A stretch of DNA of 64,000 nucleotides from Gracilimonas mengyeensis (GCF_900182705.1 NZ_FXTP01000011.1:1-64000); one strand, 5' to 3'; positions 16,426 through 26,327 are shown, counted from the stretch's first letter. Program-made: numbers and translations. Notes: generated by a model not told the origin, from the sequence alone.

Positions 16426-16443
16426 GAGATATGAAATAGAAAA

Positions 16444-17172
16444 TTAAACAACCACTTCTTCCCCGGCCAGTACAGGATTTTCTACAGGAAGATCCGATTC
16501 AATCAAACCATCACGCAGGCGAACAATGCGCCGGGCGTGATCGGCAATTTCCTGTTCGTGCGTCACCACAATAATGGTATTTCCCTGCCGGTAGAGTTCT
16601 TCAAACAACATCATAATTTCTTCCCCGGTTTTGGTATCCAGGTTACCGGTAGGCTCATCGGCAAGAATAATGGATGGATGGTTCACCAAGGCACGGGCAA
16701 TAGCCACACGCTGGCGCTGTCCACCTGAAAGTTCATTTGGTTTGTGATCCACACGGTCACCCAATCCAACACGGGTCAATACTTCGCGGGCCCGTTCTTT
16801 TCGTTCGGATGATTTCATCCCCGAATAGATCAGCGGAAGCTCGGCATTTGCCAAACATGAGGTACGTGGCAGCAAATTAAAGGTCTGAAATACAAAACCA
16901 ATTTCGCGGTTTCGTACTTCGGCCAGTTCCGCATCATCCATATGGCTTACGTTATTTCCGTTTAGAAAATAGTCGCCAGTGGAAGGCGTATCCAGGCATC
17001 CAATCATATTCATTAGCGTAGATTTTCCAGAGCCGGAAGGCCCCATGATGGCGATATATTCATTTTCTTTCACGTCGAAGCTGACCCCGGCCAGGGCATG
17101 CACTTCGGTCTGCCCCATTTGATACACTTTTGTAAGGTCTGTAATCTGGATAACTGCTTTTTTAGTACTCAT
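16444..17172 (-). CDS. ABC transporter ATP-binding protein, MacB/LolD type
   Basis: The 242-residue nucleotide-binding subunit powers the efflux complex encoded by its neighbours. Walker [10 protein letters not shown] (about 44-52), the Q-loop region, the signature LSGGQRQRV (about 144-152), Walker [13 protein letters not shown] and the H-loop VVTHE are all present. The sequence is of the MacB/LolD clade, which couples ATP hydrolysis to FtsX-type permeases. It starts 11 bp after the adaptor gene's stop, at the end of the same minus-strand operon. The two permeases are encoded upstream in separate genes rather than fused as in MacB. Confidence 0.92.
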   Translation of the reverse strand: MSTKKAVIQITDLTKVYQMGQTEVHALAGVSFDVKENEYIAIMGPSGSGKSTLMNMIGCLDTPSTGDYFLNGNNVSHMDDAELAEVRNREIGFVFQTFNLLPRTSCLANAELPLIYSGMKSSERKERAREVLTRVGLGDRVDHKPNELSGGQRQRVAIARALVNHPSIILADEPTGNLDTKTGEEIMMLFEELYRQGNTIIVVTHEQEIADHARRIVRLRDGLIESDLPVENPVLAGEEVVV

Positions 17173-17183
17173 CGCTCTGCTAC

Positions 17184-18575
17184 TTAGTTGTTGTTTGAGG
17201 CTGCTGGGTTGTTATTCACCGTAACCTGGTCACCATCTTCCAGCACGGTTGACAATACACGGTAACTTCCGGTTACAATTTCTTGTCCGGCTTCCACACC
17301 CGATAATATTTGGGTATGGGTATTGTCACTGATACCGGTTTTTACTTCTTTTCTGATGGCTTTGCCGTCTTCAACTACAAAAACCACTTTTCGCATATCC
17401 TCTCGTTCTATCATCAGCCCTTCTTCCTGATCGCTGGCTAAGGTTGCCTCAGCTTCCTGGGAATTTTGACTGGTGGTATCACTTGAGTTCTTATTATTAG
17501 CAAAATCTCGTACGGTAACCGACTGAATGGGAACTGATACCACATTCACAGCCGTCTGGGTCTCAATATCTACGGTGGCAGACATTCCCGGTCTGAAGTT
17601 TGGAATAAAAGATTCGTCCGGATCTTCTCCGGCTTCTGTTCTTACCAATTTTTCTGAGGTATTATCAATATTATGTGGTGTGGCAATACGAACCTTTACT
17701 TCATAATTCGTTACCTGTTCGTTAGTTCCACTTCCCGTTATCAAAGCAGAATTGGCTATCTCCGTTACTACCCCATTAAACTGCCGGTCAGGGTAGGCAT
17801 CTACTTCGATGCGGGCGGTATCGGCAAAATCTACGTTTACAATATCGTTTTCATTTACTTCTACCAAAACTTCCATCTGGTCAAGCAGCGAGACGCGCAT
17901 CATGTCGGTACCGGCCATCTGGGCATTACCCAAAACACGTTCACCTTCTTCAACAGCAAGACCGGTAATGGTACCATCTTGTGGCGCACGAATAACCGTT
18001 TGCTCCAGTTCTTCTTTAGCTTGTCTTAATTGAGCTTCGGCACTTTGGACCTGGTACTCTGCCGCATTCAGGCTGGCTTTTTCTGACTCATATTCCGATT
18101 TGGATTGAATGTAGTCCATCTCAGAAATTACGTCCTTATTATACAGTTCCTGATCCCGCTGATAAGCTGCTTCAGCTCTGATTAAAGCGGCACGGGTTTG
18201 CTCCAAACGGGCTTTTTGAGTTAACAAAGCCGCATTCAAATTGTCAATATTGGCTTGGTAAATATCGGGTTTGATACGAACCAACAAGTCGCCACGGCGG
18301 ACAAAGTCACCCTCATCCACAGCCAGTTCGATGATCTCTCCCGAAACATCGGGACGAATAATCACTTCTACTTCTGGCTGTACCTTCCCGGAAGCAGATA
18401 CCAGTTGTGTGATGGTTTTAAGTTTTGCCGTGGCAGTTTCTACCTGTACGCCCGAATCGGCATTACCAATTACCCCGGTAAAACGCAGTACCAAACCTGC
18501 AATGATGATGAAGCCCAGAAAACCGCCAATCCAGATCAGCAGTCGTTTGGTGGATGATTTTTTCTTGGTTGCCAT
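17184..18575 (-). CDS. Efflux periplasmic adaptor subunit, MacA/HlyD type
   Basis: The 463-residue membrane fusion protein links the inner-membrane pump to TolC. One N-terminal transmembrane segment (about 10-30) is followed by a lipoyl-like half ([16 protein letters not shown]), a coiled-coil hairpin (about 105-200, rich in Gln/Glu/Ala), the second lipoyl half ([18 protein letters not shown]), a beta-barrel and membrane-proximal domains. A Ser/Asn/Glu-rich insertion around 370-395 is unusual for the family and may be a flexible loop. It lies 37 bp after tolC and 11 bp before the ATPase gene. Confidence 0.9.
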   Translation of the reverse strand: MATKKKSSTKRLLIWIGGFLGFIIIAGLVLRFTGVIGNADSGVQVETATAKLKTITQLVSASGKVQPEVEVIIRPDVSGEIIELAVDEGDFVRRGDLLVRIKPDIYQANIDNLNAALLTQKARLEQTRAALIRAEAAYQRDQELYNKDVISEMDYIQSKSEYESEKASLNAAEYQVQSAEAQLRQAKEELEQTVIRAPQDGTITGLAVEEGERVLGNAQMAGTDMMRVSLLDQMEVLVEVNENDIVNVDFADTARIEVDAYPDRQFNGVVTEIANSALITGSGTNEQVTNYEVKVRIATPHNIDNTSEKLVRTEAGEDPDESFIPNFRPGMSATVDIETQTAVNVVSVPIQSVTVRDFANNKNSSDTTSQNSQEAEATLASDQEEGLMIEREDMRKVVFVVEDGKAIRKEVKTGISDNTHTQILSGVEAGQEIVTGSYRVLSTVLEDGDQVTVNNNPAASNNN

Positions 18576-18612
18576 GTTTTTTGTTCCCTATCCTTTTAGT
18601 GAATAAAATGCC

Positions 18613-20001
18613 CTAATTAAAAGAAACTGTTTCCCCGTTGAGTTTACCCAGGTAGTAATCCAGCAGTTTTTCCTGAAAAATGAGATTGAAGATTGCCTGG
18701 GTATAATCCGATTGCGCCGTCACATAACTGGCTTGTGCATCACTCAGCTCGATAAGCGTGCTGGAACCTACATTGTAGCGTTCCTGCTGGGTTTCAAATG
18801 CTTTCTCGCTGGCGCGGAGTGATTTCTCGGCTGCATCCAATTGTTTAACGTATGAAGTGTAATCGTTGTAGGCCTGCGCCACTTCCTGAATAACCTGCAG
18901 CTTGGAATTGTCGTAACTCAGCTCAGCATTTTTTAACTGTATTTTTGCAGACTGAATGCTGTTCATACGATTCCAATTCTGGAAAATTGGTACGTTTATT
19001 GAAAAACCAATCGAACGGTTTACTTGCTGATCAAAAAACTGATCACTAAAATCAACCTCTACAAATTCATCATTTTCGTTTCTAATGGCATACTGATCAC
19101 TATAACGGGAAGAAATATCAGCACTTGCTGAAATGGTAGGATACAAACTCCCTTGTGCGATCTTAAGCTGGTACTGCAGGCTTTTAATATTAGCGATCTC
19201 ACTCTTTAAATCAGAGCGATTTAATAAAGCCTGATCTATGAGCTCGTTAATGTTATAAGTTGCATTAATACTCTTTTGAACCTGTGATTCCACAGCAGGA
19301 GTCTCAAACTCGTATTCCCCTAAGGGATCAATCTGAAGCTGTCTAATAAGCACCAACTTGCTGAACTTTAAGCTATTTTCTTGTTGGGTTACACTTAGTT
19401 CATCATTTGCCACCTGGGCCTCTTGGTTGTAAAGATCAACCGTAGGCCGGGAACCAACTTCCACTTGTGCCTGAACTTGTTCAAGTTGTTTTGTTGAGTT
19501 TTCCAAGTTTTGTTTGGCAATTTCTAACAACTCTATATCCAAAAGTACTTGCAAATACCTGGAAGCAGTATTAAAAATTACTTCTTCTCTCGCTCTTTGA
19601 ACTTGCTCCTCATAAGATAATTTAGCTTGCTGGCTCTGGCGCAAACTATTTATGTTATTAAATCCATCAAAGATGGTAAGCTGCGCACCAACTCTTCCAC
19701 TCATTCCTTTTGAGGTAACGTCCACAAAACTTACCAAATCCTCTACAAACTGTTGTCCGGAAGTACGAGAACCACCAAAACTTCCAGAAACTGATGGCAA
19801 GAAATCTGCATATTCACTTTTGATATCGGCGTTGGCTAAATCCAGGTTATTCTTTGCCTGTTTTAGCTGGTAATTATTTTCAAGCGCTATATCTATTGCT
19901 TCCTGGAGAGTGATGGTACGTACATCCTGTGCAGTAGCGGAAGGCTGAATTAACAGCAGTGATGCGAGTACAAAAAAGGTAGATGAAAGTATTCTTTTCA
20001 T
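18613..20001 (-). CDS. TolC family outer membrane efflux protein
   Basis: The 462-residue protein has a signal peptide (about 1-24) and the duplicated long-helix pattern of TolC: LQEAIDIALENNYQLKQAKNNL near the start and a second set in the C-terminal half (VAQAYNDYTSYVKQLDAAEKS). TolC trimers form the outer-membrane exit duct. It is placed directly before the adaptor and ATPase genes in the operon. A 13-bp perfect inverted repeat lies 41-80 bp upstream of the start codon and may regulate it. Confidence 0.92.
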   Translation of the reverse strand: MKRILSSTFFVLASLLLIQPSATAQDVRTITLQEAIDIALENNYQLKQAKNNLDLANADIKSEYADFLPSVSGSFGGSRTSGQQFVEDLVSFVDVTSKGMSGRVGAQLTIFDGFNNINSLRQSQQAKLSYEEQVQRAREEVIFNTASRYLQVLLDIELLEIAKQNLENSTKQLEQVQAQVEVGSRPTVDLYNQEAQVANDELSVTQQENSLKFSKLVLIRQLQIDPLGEYEFETPAVESQVQKSINATYNINELIDQALLNRSDLKSEIANIKSLQYQLKIAQGSLYPTISASADISSRYSDQYAIRNENDEFVEVDFSDQFFDQQVNRSIGFSINVPIFQNWNRMNSIQSAKIQLKNAELSYDNSKLQVIQEVAQAYNDYTSYVKQLDAAEKSLRASEKAFETQQERYNVGSSTLIELSDAQASYVTAQSDYTQAIFNLIFQEKLLDYYLGKLNGETVSFN

Positions 20002-20041
20002 AATGAAATTATTTTGATTAGTCGGGTTGGTACACGAAGTG

Positions 20042-20081
20042 AGCCAAAAATAGTTACAATTAATTTCTACTATTTTTGGCT
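20042..20081 (-). promoter_or_regulatory. 13-bp perfect inverted repeat upstream of tolC
   Basis: AGCCAAAAATAGT (20042-20054) pairs with ACTATTTTTGGCT (20069-20081), with a 14-nt loop. It stands between the small-protein genes and tolC. It may be an operator for a dimeric regulator or an internal attenuator/terminator; on the minus strand no T-run follows, which argues against a simple terminator. Confidence 0.5.
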
Positions 20082-20127
20082 TTTATATCCTTTTACAGGA
20101 TAACACTAAATTGTTGTAAACTTTAGC

Positions 20128-20505
20128 CTACTCGGGGCGTTCTCTTTGCTTCAGCTCATGGATTTTATCATCCAGAAAATCCATTAACATACTCAACCCT
20201 TTCCGAGTAAGAATGCGTTTTATTTCTTTGGATAATGCCGAATCAGAACTTTCTCCCCGATAGGCTGTAGTGTTTGATGATGAATAGCCCCCTTTTCTTT
20301 TGGACCCCAACAAAAAACCTGCAATAATAGATGCCCCTACTACCGGAAGTGGATACTTACGAATAATATTTTTTGGATCAAGACTGGAAGATACCCCTTC
20401 TTTCACATCATCAATTGAATCGTCGATCCCCTCTTGCAATCGGGTAAGTTCGTCTTCAAGTTCTTTTTTTCTTTTCTCTAATTTTGAAAGTTTTGCTTCA
20501 GCCAT
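20128..20505 (-). CDS. Small coiled-coil/membrane protein, unknown
   Basis: The 125-residue protein has a charged N-terminal coiled-coil (about 1-45), one short hydrophobic segment (about 53-67, VVGASIIAGFLLGSK), a Ser/Tyr-rich linker and a C-terminal amphipathic helix. I know of no specific family, but the layout resembles the YqjD/DUF883 group. Its start overlaps the end of the preceding gene by 8 bp, so the two are translationally coupled. It is the last of three small genes between the permeases and tolC. Confidence 0.7.
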   Translation of the reverse strand: MAEAKLSKLEKRKKELEDELTRLQEGIDDSIDDVKEGVSSSLDPKNIIRKYPLPVVGASIIAGFLLGSKRKGGYSSSNTTAYRGESSDSALSKEIKRILTRKGLSMLMDFLDDKIHELKQRERPE

Positions 20506-20938
20506 GGTCTTCAGATTCTTTATTGATATTCTTATGAACAGGAAGAGATTTGGTAGCCGGTTCTTGCATAATGTCGGTGTCCTTTTCTTCTTCCTTGGAG
20601 TCCAACATTTCAGCTAAAATTTGTTCCTGTATGCGATTCATAATTGATTTAGGCTTCCCAAAAATCAGATAGAGGCCCAGTAATAAAAATGGAGTTGATA
20701 CTATAAGGTATCCGGCCCAGCGTTCTTCTAACACTTCTCCCAGATATATCGCCAAAGCCGTCATGCCAAAAACAATTCCAATGCCCAATATCAGGTAGCC
20801 GGCCAGCTGCTGTATAGACTTCCCTATCACACGCGTGGCTTTATCCCCAAAATCGAGCATAGTAAGCTCAATGCGGGTCTCGATATATTCTTTAAATTCC
20901 CGCGTTACATTTTTTATCCGCCTTCCAAAATCATCCAT
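20498..20938 (-). CDS. Phage-holin-family (YqjE/DUF1469-like) membrane protein
   Basis: The 146-residue protein has an N-terminal amphipathic helix (VTREFKEYIETRIELTML), two transmembrane segments with a short turn (about 42-65 and 72-92) and a long charged tail. This is the YqjE/Actinobacterial Holin-X pattern. Despite the name there is no phage context. In enterobacteria, YqjE is encoded next to the DUF883 protein YqjD, the same arrangement as here. It overlaps the next gene by 8 bp and starts 8 bp after the preceding one. Confidence 0.75.
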   Translation of the reverse strand: MDDFGRRIKNVTREFKEYIETRIELTMLDFGDKATRVIGKSIQQLAGYLILGIGIVFGMTALAIYLGEVLEERWAGYLIVSTPFLLLGLYLIFGKPKSIMNRIQEQILAEMLDSKEEEKDTDIMQEPATKSLPVHKNINKESEDHG

Positions 20939-20946
20939 AATTACTT

Positions 20947-21159
20947 TCAGTGGTCTGAAGTAAATATTTTGGCTGCTATAAAACCAACAGCAAGTCCTAC
21001 GGCTACAGAAGCTATGGGATACCTGCGAATGGTGTCTTCCGTCTGATCTTTCATTTCATTGAGGCGCTTCTCCATCTCTTCTTCGGTAATAATCTCGCGG
21101 CCTTTATCTATGGCCCGGTCCAATCGTTCGTTCAGGTTTTGTATGATTTCTTCGTTCAT
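20947..21159 (-). CDS. DUF883/YqjD-like small membrane-anchored protein
   Basis: The 70-residue protein is a charged helix (about 1-45) followed by a C-terminal glycine-containing membrane segment (IASVAVGLAVGFIAAKIF), the form of YqjD/ElaB proteins, which can associate with ribosomes at the membrane in enterobacteria. That role is not established here. It is the first of three overlapping or closely spaced small genes on the minus strand. The gap to the upstream permease stop is 125 bp, so a separate promoter is possible. Confidence 0.75.
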   Translation of the reverse strand: MNEEIIQNLNERLDRAIDKGREIITEEEMEKRLNEMKDQTEDTIRRYPIASVAVGLAVGFIAAKIFTSDH

Positions 21160-21284
21160 GATGCCCTTGATTATTTAGCTATGTTGAGATAATTGCACTC
21201 TCTTTCATAGCTTTTATTTAATTGTTGAAAGCAATTCAATATAACAAATTGAAAGAGATGCATAAATCATTCCATCACAAAATG

Positions 21285-22508
21285 TTATTCGTAGCGCAAA
21301 CTTTCTATAGGGTCCAGCCTGGATGCTTTATAAGCGGGATACACTCCAAATATCAACCCAACAATAAGCATTCCAAAAAAACCACCGGCCACTGACCATA
21401 ACGGAACAACCGGCTCCGTCTCAATCCAGACGGCCATCAAGTTGCCTACCCCTACACCCAGTATCATCCCAATAACTCCACCAATCTGGCAGATAAAAAT
21501 GGTTTCCATCAAAAACTGGCTTACAATGGCTTTACTGGTAGCTCCAACGGCTTTTCGAATACCAATCTCACGGGTCCGTTCCGAGACCGATACCAGCATA
21601 ATATTCATTACGCCAATCCCGGCACCTAACAAAGTGATAAGACCAATGGCAAAGCCTCCCATGTAGAGAGCGCCAGTGAAGGAGTCAAAAGTTCCGGCCA
21701 GGGAGTCATTGGTAGATATCTCAAAATTGTTGTCTTCCCCGGGTTGTACTTTTCGGATTACCCGCAAAATTCCGGTCAATTCATCAATGGTTTTATCGAT
21801 GAAAGTAATGGCGGGGGCCCTCACTTGTATACTTATGTTTCGGTTTCCTCCGTAGGCATTTAAAGCTGTGGTGTAGGGAATTAACACAAAATTGTCAAAG
21901 GACTGACCAAAAATTTGTCCTTTTGCTTCTAAAATTCCCACTACACGGTAAGGCTTGCCATCAAAGCGAATTTCCTTACCCACCGGGTATTCATTTTTGA
22001 ATAACACATCCTGCACATCTTTCCCAATAATCACCACGTTGCGTGCATATTGAACATCATCCGGAGTAAAATTGCGCCCGTCTTCCAGATCGTAGGAATT
22101 ATTTAGCAGGTAGTTCTCATTACTACCCACCACCCGTACATTGGGTTCGGTTTCCTCTTCATTATGGGAAATCTCTGACACTCCGAAAGTCTCGTCAGGG
22201 CTCATAGATTGTCCGATTTGCATCCGGTCTTCCAGCTGCTCTGCCGTTACAAAGTCAATGTCTTTCCTGTTTCTGATCTCGTCACTCAAACCGCCCATCT
22301 GCACCGCCGGGGTTTTGGAAACATTGATAACGTCTGTCCCCATGATACTCATGGTATTCTTGAAATAATTATCGAGTACTGCTACGGCCGTGGTAGAAAC
22401 AATCACCGAGAAAACGCCAATCACCAAAGCCAATAATGTCAAAAATGAACGAAGCTTATTGGCTTTCAGGGCGTCGTATGCTTGTTTTGTAGTTTCTGCT
22501 ATATGCAT
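21285..22508 (-). CDS. ABC transporter permease, MacB/FtsX type
   Basis: The 407-residue permease has the FtsX plan: one transmembrane helix near the N-terminus (about 20-45), a large periplasmic MacB_PCD domain (about 50-270), and three C-terminal helices with the RTREIGIRKAVGA coupling motif that contacts the ATPase. It ends in the usual DPIESLRYE. It starts 6 bp after the related permease, so the pair probably forms a heterodimer served by the single ATPase at 16444. Confidence 0.92.
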   Translation of the reverse strand: MHIAETTKQAYDALKANKLRSFLTLLALVIGVFSVIVSTTAVAVLDNYFKNTMSIMGTDVINVSKTPAVQMGGLSDEIRNRKDIDFVTAEQLEDRMQIGQSMSPDETFGVSEISHNEEETEPNVRVVGSNENYLLNNSYDLEDGRNFTPDDVQYARNVVIIGKDVQDVLFKNEYPVGKEIRFDGKPYRVVGILEAKGQIFGQSFDNFVLIPYTTALNAYGGNRNISIQVRAPAITFIDKTIDELTGILRVIRKVQPGEDNNFEISTNDSLAGTFDSFTGALYMGGFAIGLITLLGAGIGVMNIMLVSVSERTREIGIRKAVGATSKAIVSQFLMETIFICQIGGVIGMILGVGVGNLMAVWIETEPVVPLWSVAGGFFGMLIVGLIFGVYPAYKASRLDPIESLRYE

Positions 22509-22514
22509 AATGGC

Positions 22515-23744
22515 TTATTCAAATCTTAGTGATTCAATGGGATCAGACTTGGCGGCCCGGTAAGCAGGGATAAATCCAAAAATCACCCCTACGATCGTAC
22601 AGATACTAAATCCAAGAAATACGACTCCTACATTCATAACGGCAACAAAGACCTCGTTAATTAAAACGGTGATAATACCTGCAAGGGCTACGCCAATTAT
22701 TCCCCCTAAAAGGCAAATCGCAATGGCCTCTAACAAAAACTGGGTAAGAATTTCCCATGCTTTTGCCCCCACCGCTTTCCGAATACCAATTTCTTTGGTC
22801 CGCTCCCGAACGGATACAAACATAATGTTCATCACACCGATCCCCCCTATCAACAGGGAAAGTCCGCTTAAGATAAAGCCAACGGCATAAATGCCCGCCT
22901 TCATCCCCTCCAACTGTTCTTTGAATGCTTCCGGCTTATTGAGGGCAAAGTCGTTGTCTTCGGTTGCCTCAACCTGCCTGATCCTTCGCATAATGCCCTC
23001 CAGCTCATATTCCCCTTCCCTCAGGGTTTGTTCATCAGGAAACTGCACTCCAATCTGAATCCCACTCCTTAAGCCATAAATATGTTCATAAGCTGAAATG
23101 GGTATGATGATGCGGTTGTCGGTATCTTCCAAACCTAAAAACTTACCTTGTTTTTCCAGAACACCTACTACCGTAAACCGTTGCCCTCCAACTCTTATTT
23201 GCTTGCCGAGAGGGTTTTCAAATTCAAACAAAGCTTCCATCAATGAATGGCCAATAACCGCAACTTTCGATCCCGAACGGACCTCTTCCTGCACAAACAT
23301 TCGTCCCTCGGCAATATCCAAACCCTGTAGCTCAAGGTAATTTGATGTAGCCCCGTTGAGTCCGACATTTTCTGCCGTTTTTTCCTGGTAACGAATGTTG
23401 GTGTACCTGCTGGCAGAAGCGGCCACATGCTCAGCTAATTCGCTGTAGTCACGTATCCGGTCCACGTATTCCATTTTCATTTCACGGCGGTTACGGTATT
23501 CCCACCACTTATACTCACCACCCATACCCCATGGCCATTTTTCTACATATACTACATTCTGCCCCATCATAGCCATGCTTTTCTCAAACGTAACATCCAT
23601 ACCGGTTGTAACGGCATCCACAATGGTTACCATGGTTATTCCGATTATGATACAAAGTGCGGTGAGGGTAGATCGGATCTTATTGGTTCGGAGTGCCCCA
23701 AAAGCAATTTTAAACCCCTCTGTAAAACTATTTAGTATTCTCAT
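22515..23744 (-). CDS. ABC transporter permease, MacB/FtsX type
   Basis: The 409-residue protein is the first gene of the efflux locus. It has the same FtsX plan as its neighbour, including a single N-terminal helix (about 22-45), a periplasmic MacB_PCD region, ERTKEIGIRKAVGAKA and three C-terminal helices ending DPIESLRFE. The periplasmic part carries a Trp/Gly-rich stretch (EKWPWGMGGEYKWWEY, about 77-92) absent from the second permease; it may help define the substrate. The upstream 231 bp is shared with the divergent bshB1. Confidence 0.92.
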   Translation of the reverse strand: MRILNSFTEGFKIAFGALRTNKIRSTLTALCIIIGITMVTIVDAVTTGMDVTFEKSMAMMGQNVVYVEKWPWGMGGEYKWWEYRNRREMKMEYVDRIRDYSELAEHVAASASRYTNIRYQEKTAENVGLNGATSNYLELQGLDIAEGRMFVQEEVRSGSKVAVIGHSLMEALFEFENPLGKQIRVGGQRFTVVGVLEKQGKFLGLEDTDNRIIIPISAYEHIYGLRSGIQIGVQFPDEQTLREGEYELEGIMRRIRQVEATEDNDFALNKPEAFKEQLEGMKAGIYAVGFILSGLSLLIGGIGVMNIMFVSVRERTKEIGIRKAVGAKAWEILTQFLLEAIAICLLGGIIGVALAGIITVLINEVFVAVMNVGVVFLGFSICTIVGVIFGFIPAYRAAKSDPIESLRFE

Positions 23745-23975
23745 GAATTTGGTTGATTAAACGGATGGGTAGCTTACGAAAGAAAATCACTTTCGTTTCA
23801 AAATAAAAAAGCATTTTCCCTGACAACTCTTTCTTGTGCCAAGATAGTAAGTGCTACTATAATTTTCAGTTTAGTTGCTGTAAAAAACTTTGTAGTAATC
23901 TATAAATACAATCTTACAAGTTGCCTTTTATAGATACAGCGATTATTTACTACTTTAAATCAAAAAAATAACACC

Positions 23976-24719
23976 ATGAAATTAGACGTACTTGTATTTG
24001 CTTCTCATCCTGATGACGCCGAATTAGGCAGCGGGGGTACCATTGCAACTTTGACCTCTCAGGGCAAAAAAGTGGGGATCGTAGACTTAACAAAAGGTGA
24101 GATGGGCACCCGGGGCACAGAAAAGACACGTGCCAAAGAAGTGGAAACCGCTTCTGATATCTTAAATATTTCTTACCGTGAGAATCTGGATCTTGGCGAT
24201 TCACTTATTCCAAATACACGGGAGAACCAATTAAAAATTATTGAACAAGTGCGTCTTACCCGTCCCCATATTTGCCTGGTGGGGGCTCCTTTTGATCGTC
24301 ATCCAGATCATGGCAAAGGAACCGCCTTGGCTATTGACGCTCTTTTTTACAGCGGGTTGAAGAAAATCGAGACTTTCGATACTTCCGGAAATCCTCAAGA
24401 ACCCTGGCGACCAGCCCACATCTTACATTACATGCAGGACCGTCCTTTTGAACCGGACTTTGTATTTGATATATCTAAACATTGGAACACCAAGCAAAAA
24501 GCTATGCTGGCTTATGACACCCAGTTCAATGTTTCTGACTTAGGCGATGAGCCCGAAACCTATATCTCATCACAAAATTACTTCAAGCAGATGGAAGCAC
24601 GTGCCCGACTCTATGGGCATCTGGCCGGCTTTGAGTTTGGCGAACCCTTTCAATACTACCTCAAACCGGCTCCTTTGCAAAGCATGAATGTATTTTTTGA
24701 GAGTGAACCTAAGCGTTAA
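23976..24719 (+). CDS. bshB1: Bacillithiol biosynthesis deacetylase
   Basis: BshB1 removes the acetyl group from GlcNAc-malate in bacillithiol synthesis. The 247-residue protein has the LmbE-type zinc site HPDDAELGSGGT (11-22) and HPDH (109-112), and a typical C-terminal region ending near FGEPFQYY. Family members usually have about 235-240 residues. Genes bshA and bshC are not in this window, so the pathway is inferred from this one member. Confidence 0.9.
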   Translation: MKLDVLVFASHPDDAELGSGGTIATLTSQGKKVGIVDLTKGEMGTRGTEKTRAKEVETASDILNISYRENLDLGDSLIPNTRENQLKIIEQVRLTRPHICLVGAPFDRHPDHGKGTALAIDALFYSGLKKIETFDTSGNPQEPWRPAHILHYMQDRPFEPDFVFDISKHWNTKQKAMLAYDTQFNVSDLGDEPETYISSQNYFKQMEARARLYGHLAGFEFGEPFQYYLKPAPLQSMNVFFESEPKR

Positions 24720-24830
24720 TGTATTTCCGGCCTTTTAACCAATACCTGTATAGATTCTCCTCACCTTACCGATACTGTCTTTAAAAAGGATGCCTAAAGT
24801 TTTTCTGAATTCTTCCGATAATATTGCTTT

Positions 24831-25424
24831 ATGAATATGTACGAAACCGTTGCCCTTTTCCTGCAACAGAAGTTTTCTTCCCTGAATCATGATTTCCAGG
24901 AGGTATCCCGGAAGTTTCAGCTCATTTCAGTACCAAAGAACACTTTATTACTGGAAGCAGGTGATAATGAGTCGGAGCTTCGGTTTCTAAGCAAAGGAAC
25001 AGTCCGTGAATTCTATGCCACGGCCGAAAAAGAAGTGAATATCAATTTTTATACGAAGCCACAGTTTATAACAGATTTGCTGGCGTTCACCAACCAACAA
25101 AAAACCAAGAAATATCAGCAAACATTAAGTGAGGCGGAAATTTTGGTGATGCACAAGTCAACCTTCAATGGCTTACTTGAGCAACATCAATGTGGTAAAT
25201 CGCTGATTGATGAAACATTCAGAAAACTCTTAAAACATCAACAGGAACAAGAATTTAACAGACGTACCAAAAGCCCGGAAGAACAATATCAATACATTTT
25301 GGATAACAAAGCAGATTGGCTGCAATCTATTCCGCAGTATCAGATAGCTTCCTATCTGAATATTACCCCTGAGACTCTCAGTCGAATTCGGGGGCGTTTG
25401 TCTTCCACCCCGATAACTGGCTGA
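24831..25424 (+). CDS. Crp/Fnr family transcriptional regulator
   Basis: The 197-residue protein has an N-terminal cyclic-nucleotide-binding-like beta-roll (about 15-120; LLLEAGDNESELRFLSKGTVREFY) and a C-terminal helix-turn-helix (IPQYQIASYLNITPETLSRIR). No [4Fe-4S] cysteine cluster is visible, so it is not an Fnr-type oxygen sensor by that mark. The ligand is unknown. It has its own 111-bp upstream gap and its targets cannot be assigned. Confidence 0.85.
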   Translation: MNMYETVALFLQQKFSSLNHDFQEVSRKFQLISVPKNTLLLEAGDNESELRFLSKGTVREFYATAEKEVNINFYTKPQFITDLLAFTNQQKTKKYQQTLSEAEILVMHKSTFNGLLEQHQCGKSLIDETFRKLLKHQQEQEFNRRTKSPEEQYQYILDNKADWLQSIPQYQIASYLNITPETLSRIRGRLSSTPITG

Positions 25425-25526
25425 CTTATGGATGCAGATTCCAGTGAATACCCTTCTTGATTCAAATCAATGTAAAAGAGAGAGGGTCCGCATTACCTTG
25501 GCGCATTATCTAACAAATAACGAACT

Positions 25527-26327
25527 ATGCTTAAAATACATCAGCTTAGAAATGCGACCATTGTCCTGGAAGTAAACGATCAGAAAATACTGGTTGATCC
25601 CATGCTGGGAGATCAAGCCTCCATGCCCCCTTTTGCTTTTATCCGCTACAAAGCCCACAAAAATCCCACGGTTCCCTTACCCAATAATGCCGATGAAACC
25701 CTGAAAGATATCACGCATTGTGTTATCACTCACAACCATCCCGACCACTTAGATAATGCTGGAGAAGCCTTTCTGAAAGAACACGATATCCCCGTGTGGT
25801 GTAGCTACAAGGATGTAGAAACTTTTAAGAAGCGCGGTTTGAGGATTAAACAACCGGTTAAATATTGGAAGAAAAGTGACTTTGCCAAAGGCACTATTGA
25901 GGGCATACCCGCTCGCCACGGATATGGGATGGTAGCCAAGCTACTGGGCAACGTGATGGGCTTTTATATACAATTTCGGCATGCACCTTCTGTATATCTT
26001 ACCTCCGATACTATTTATACGCGGCCTGTAAATTATGTACTCAGCAAATATAAACCCGCTGTATGTGTAGTGCCCGGAGGACTCGCTCGCTTCGATCTGT
26101 TCAAACATCTGATCATGAATGAAAATGACCTGCTTAATTTTACAGATCACGCCCCGGGAAAAGTTATCATTAATCATCTGGAAGCTATAAACCATTGCCC
26201 TGCTACCCGGGCAGGATTGCGGGATTTATTTGATCAAGCCGAATTGGAGAACAAAGTCCTGATTCCTGAAGACGGAGAAAACATGCTTTTTAAGAGTAAA
26301 CTAAATGGCCACAAAACGCTTGCCTAA
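25527..26327 (+). CDS. MBL fold metallo-hydrolase
   Basis: The 266-residue protein has the metallo-beta-lactamase HxHxDH-like motif THNHPDHLD (about 72-80) and a later SDT segment, typical of the UlaG-like or lactonase-like zinc hydrolases. N-terminal KIHQLRNATIVLEV and VDPMLGDQ match that group. The physiological substrate cannot be told. It follows the Crp-type regulator by 102 bp on the same strand, so regulation by it is possible but unproven. Confidence 0.8.
   Translation: MLKIHQLRNATIVLEVNDQKILVDPMLGDQASMPPFAFIRYKAHKNPTVPLPNNADETLKDITHCVITHNHPDHLDNAGEAFLKEHDIPVWCSYKDVETFKKRGLRIKQPVKYWKKSDFAKGTIEGIPARHGYGMVAKLLGNVMGFYIQFRHAPSVYLTSDTIYTRPVNYVLSKYKPAVCVVPGGLARFDLFKHLIMNENDLLNFTDHAPGKVIINHLEAINHCPATRAGLRDLFDQAELENKVLIPEDGENMLFKSKLNGHKTLA

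Noticed and set aside
20498-20938. Reading the holin-family gene as a sign of a prophage
   Set aside because: The family name is historical (YqjE/Holin-X) and there is no lysin, integrase or other phage gene nearby.
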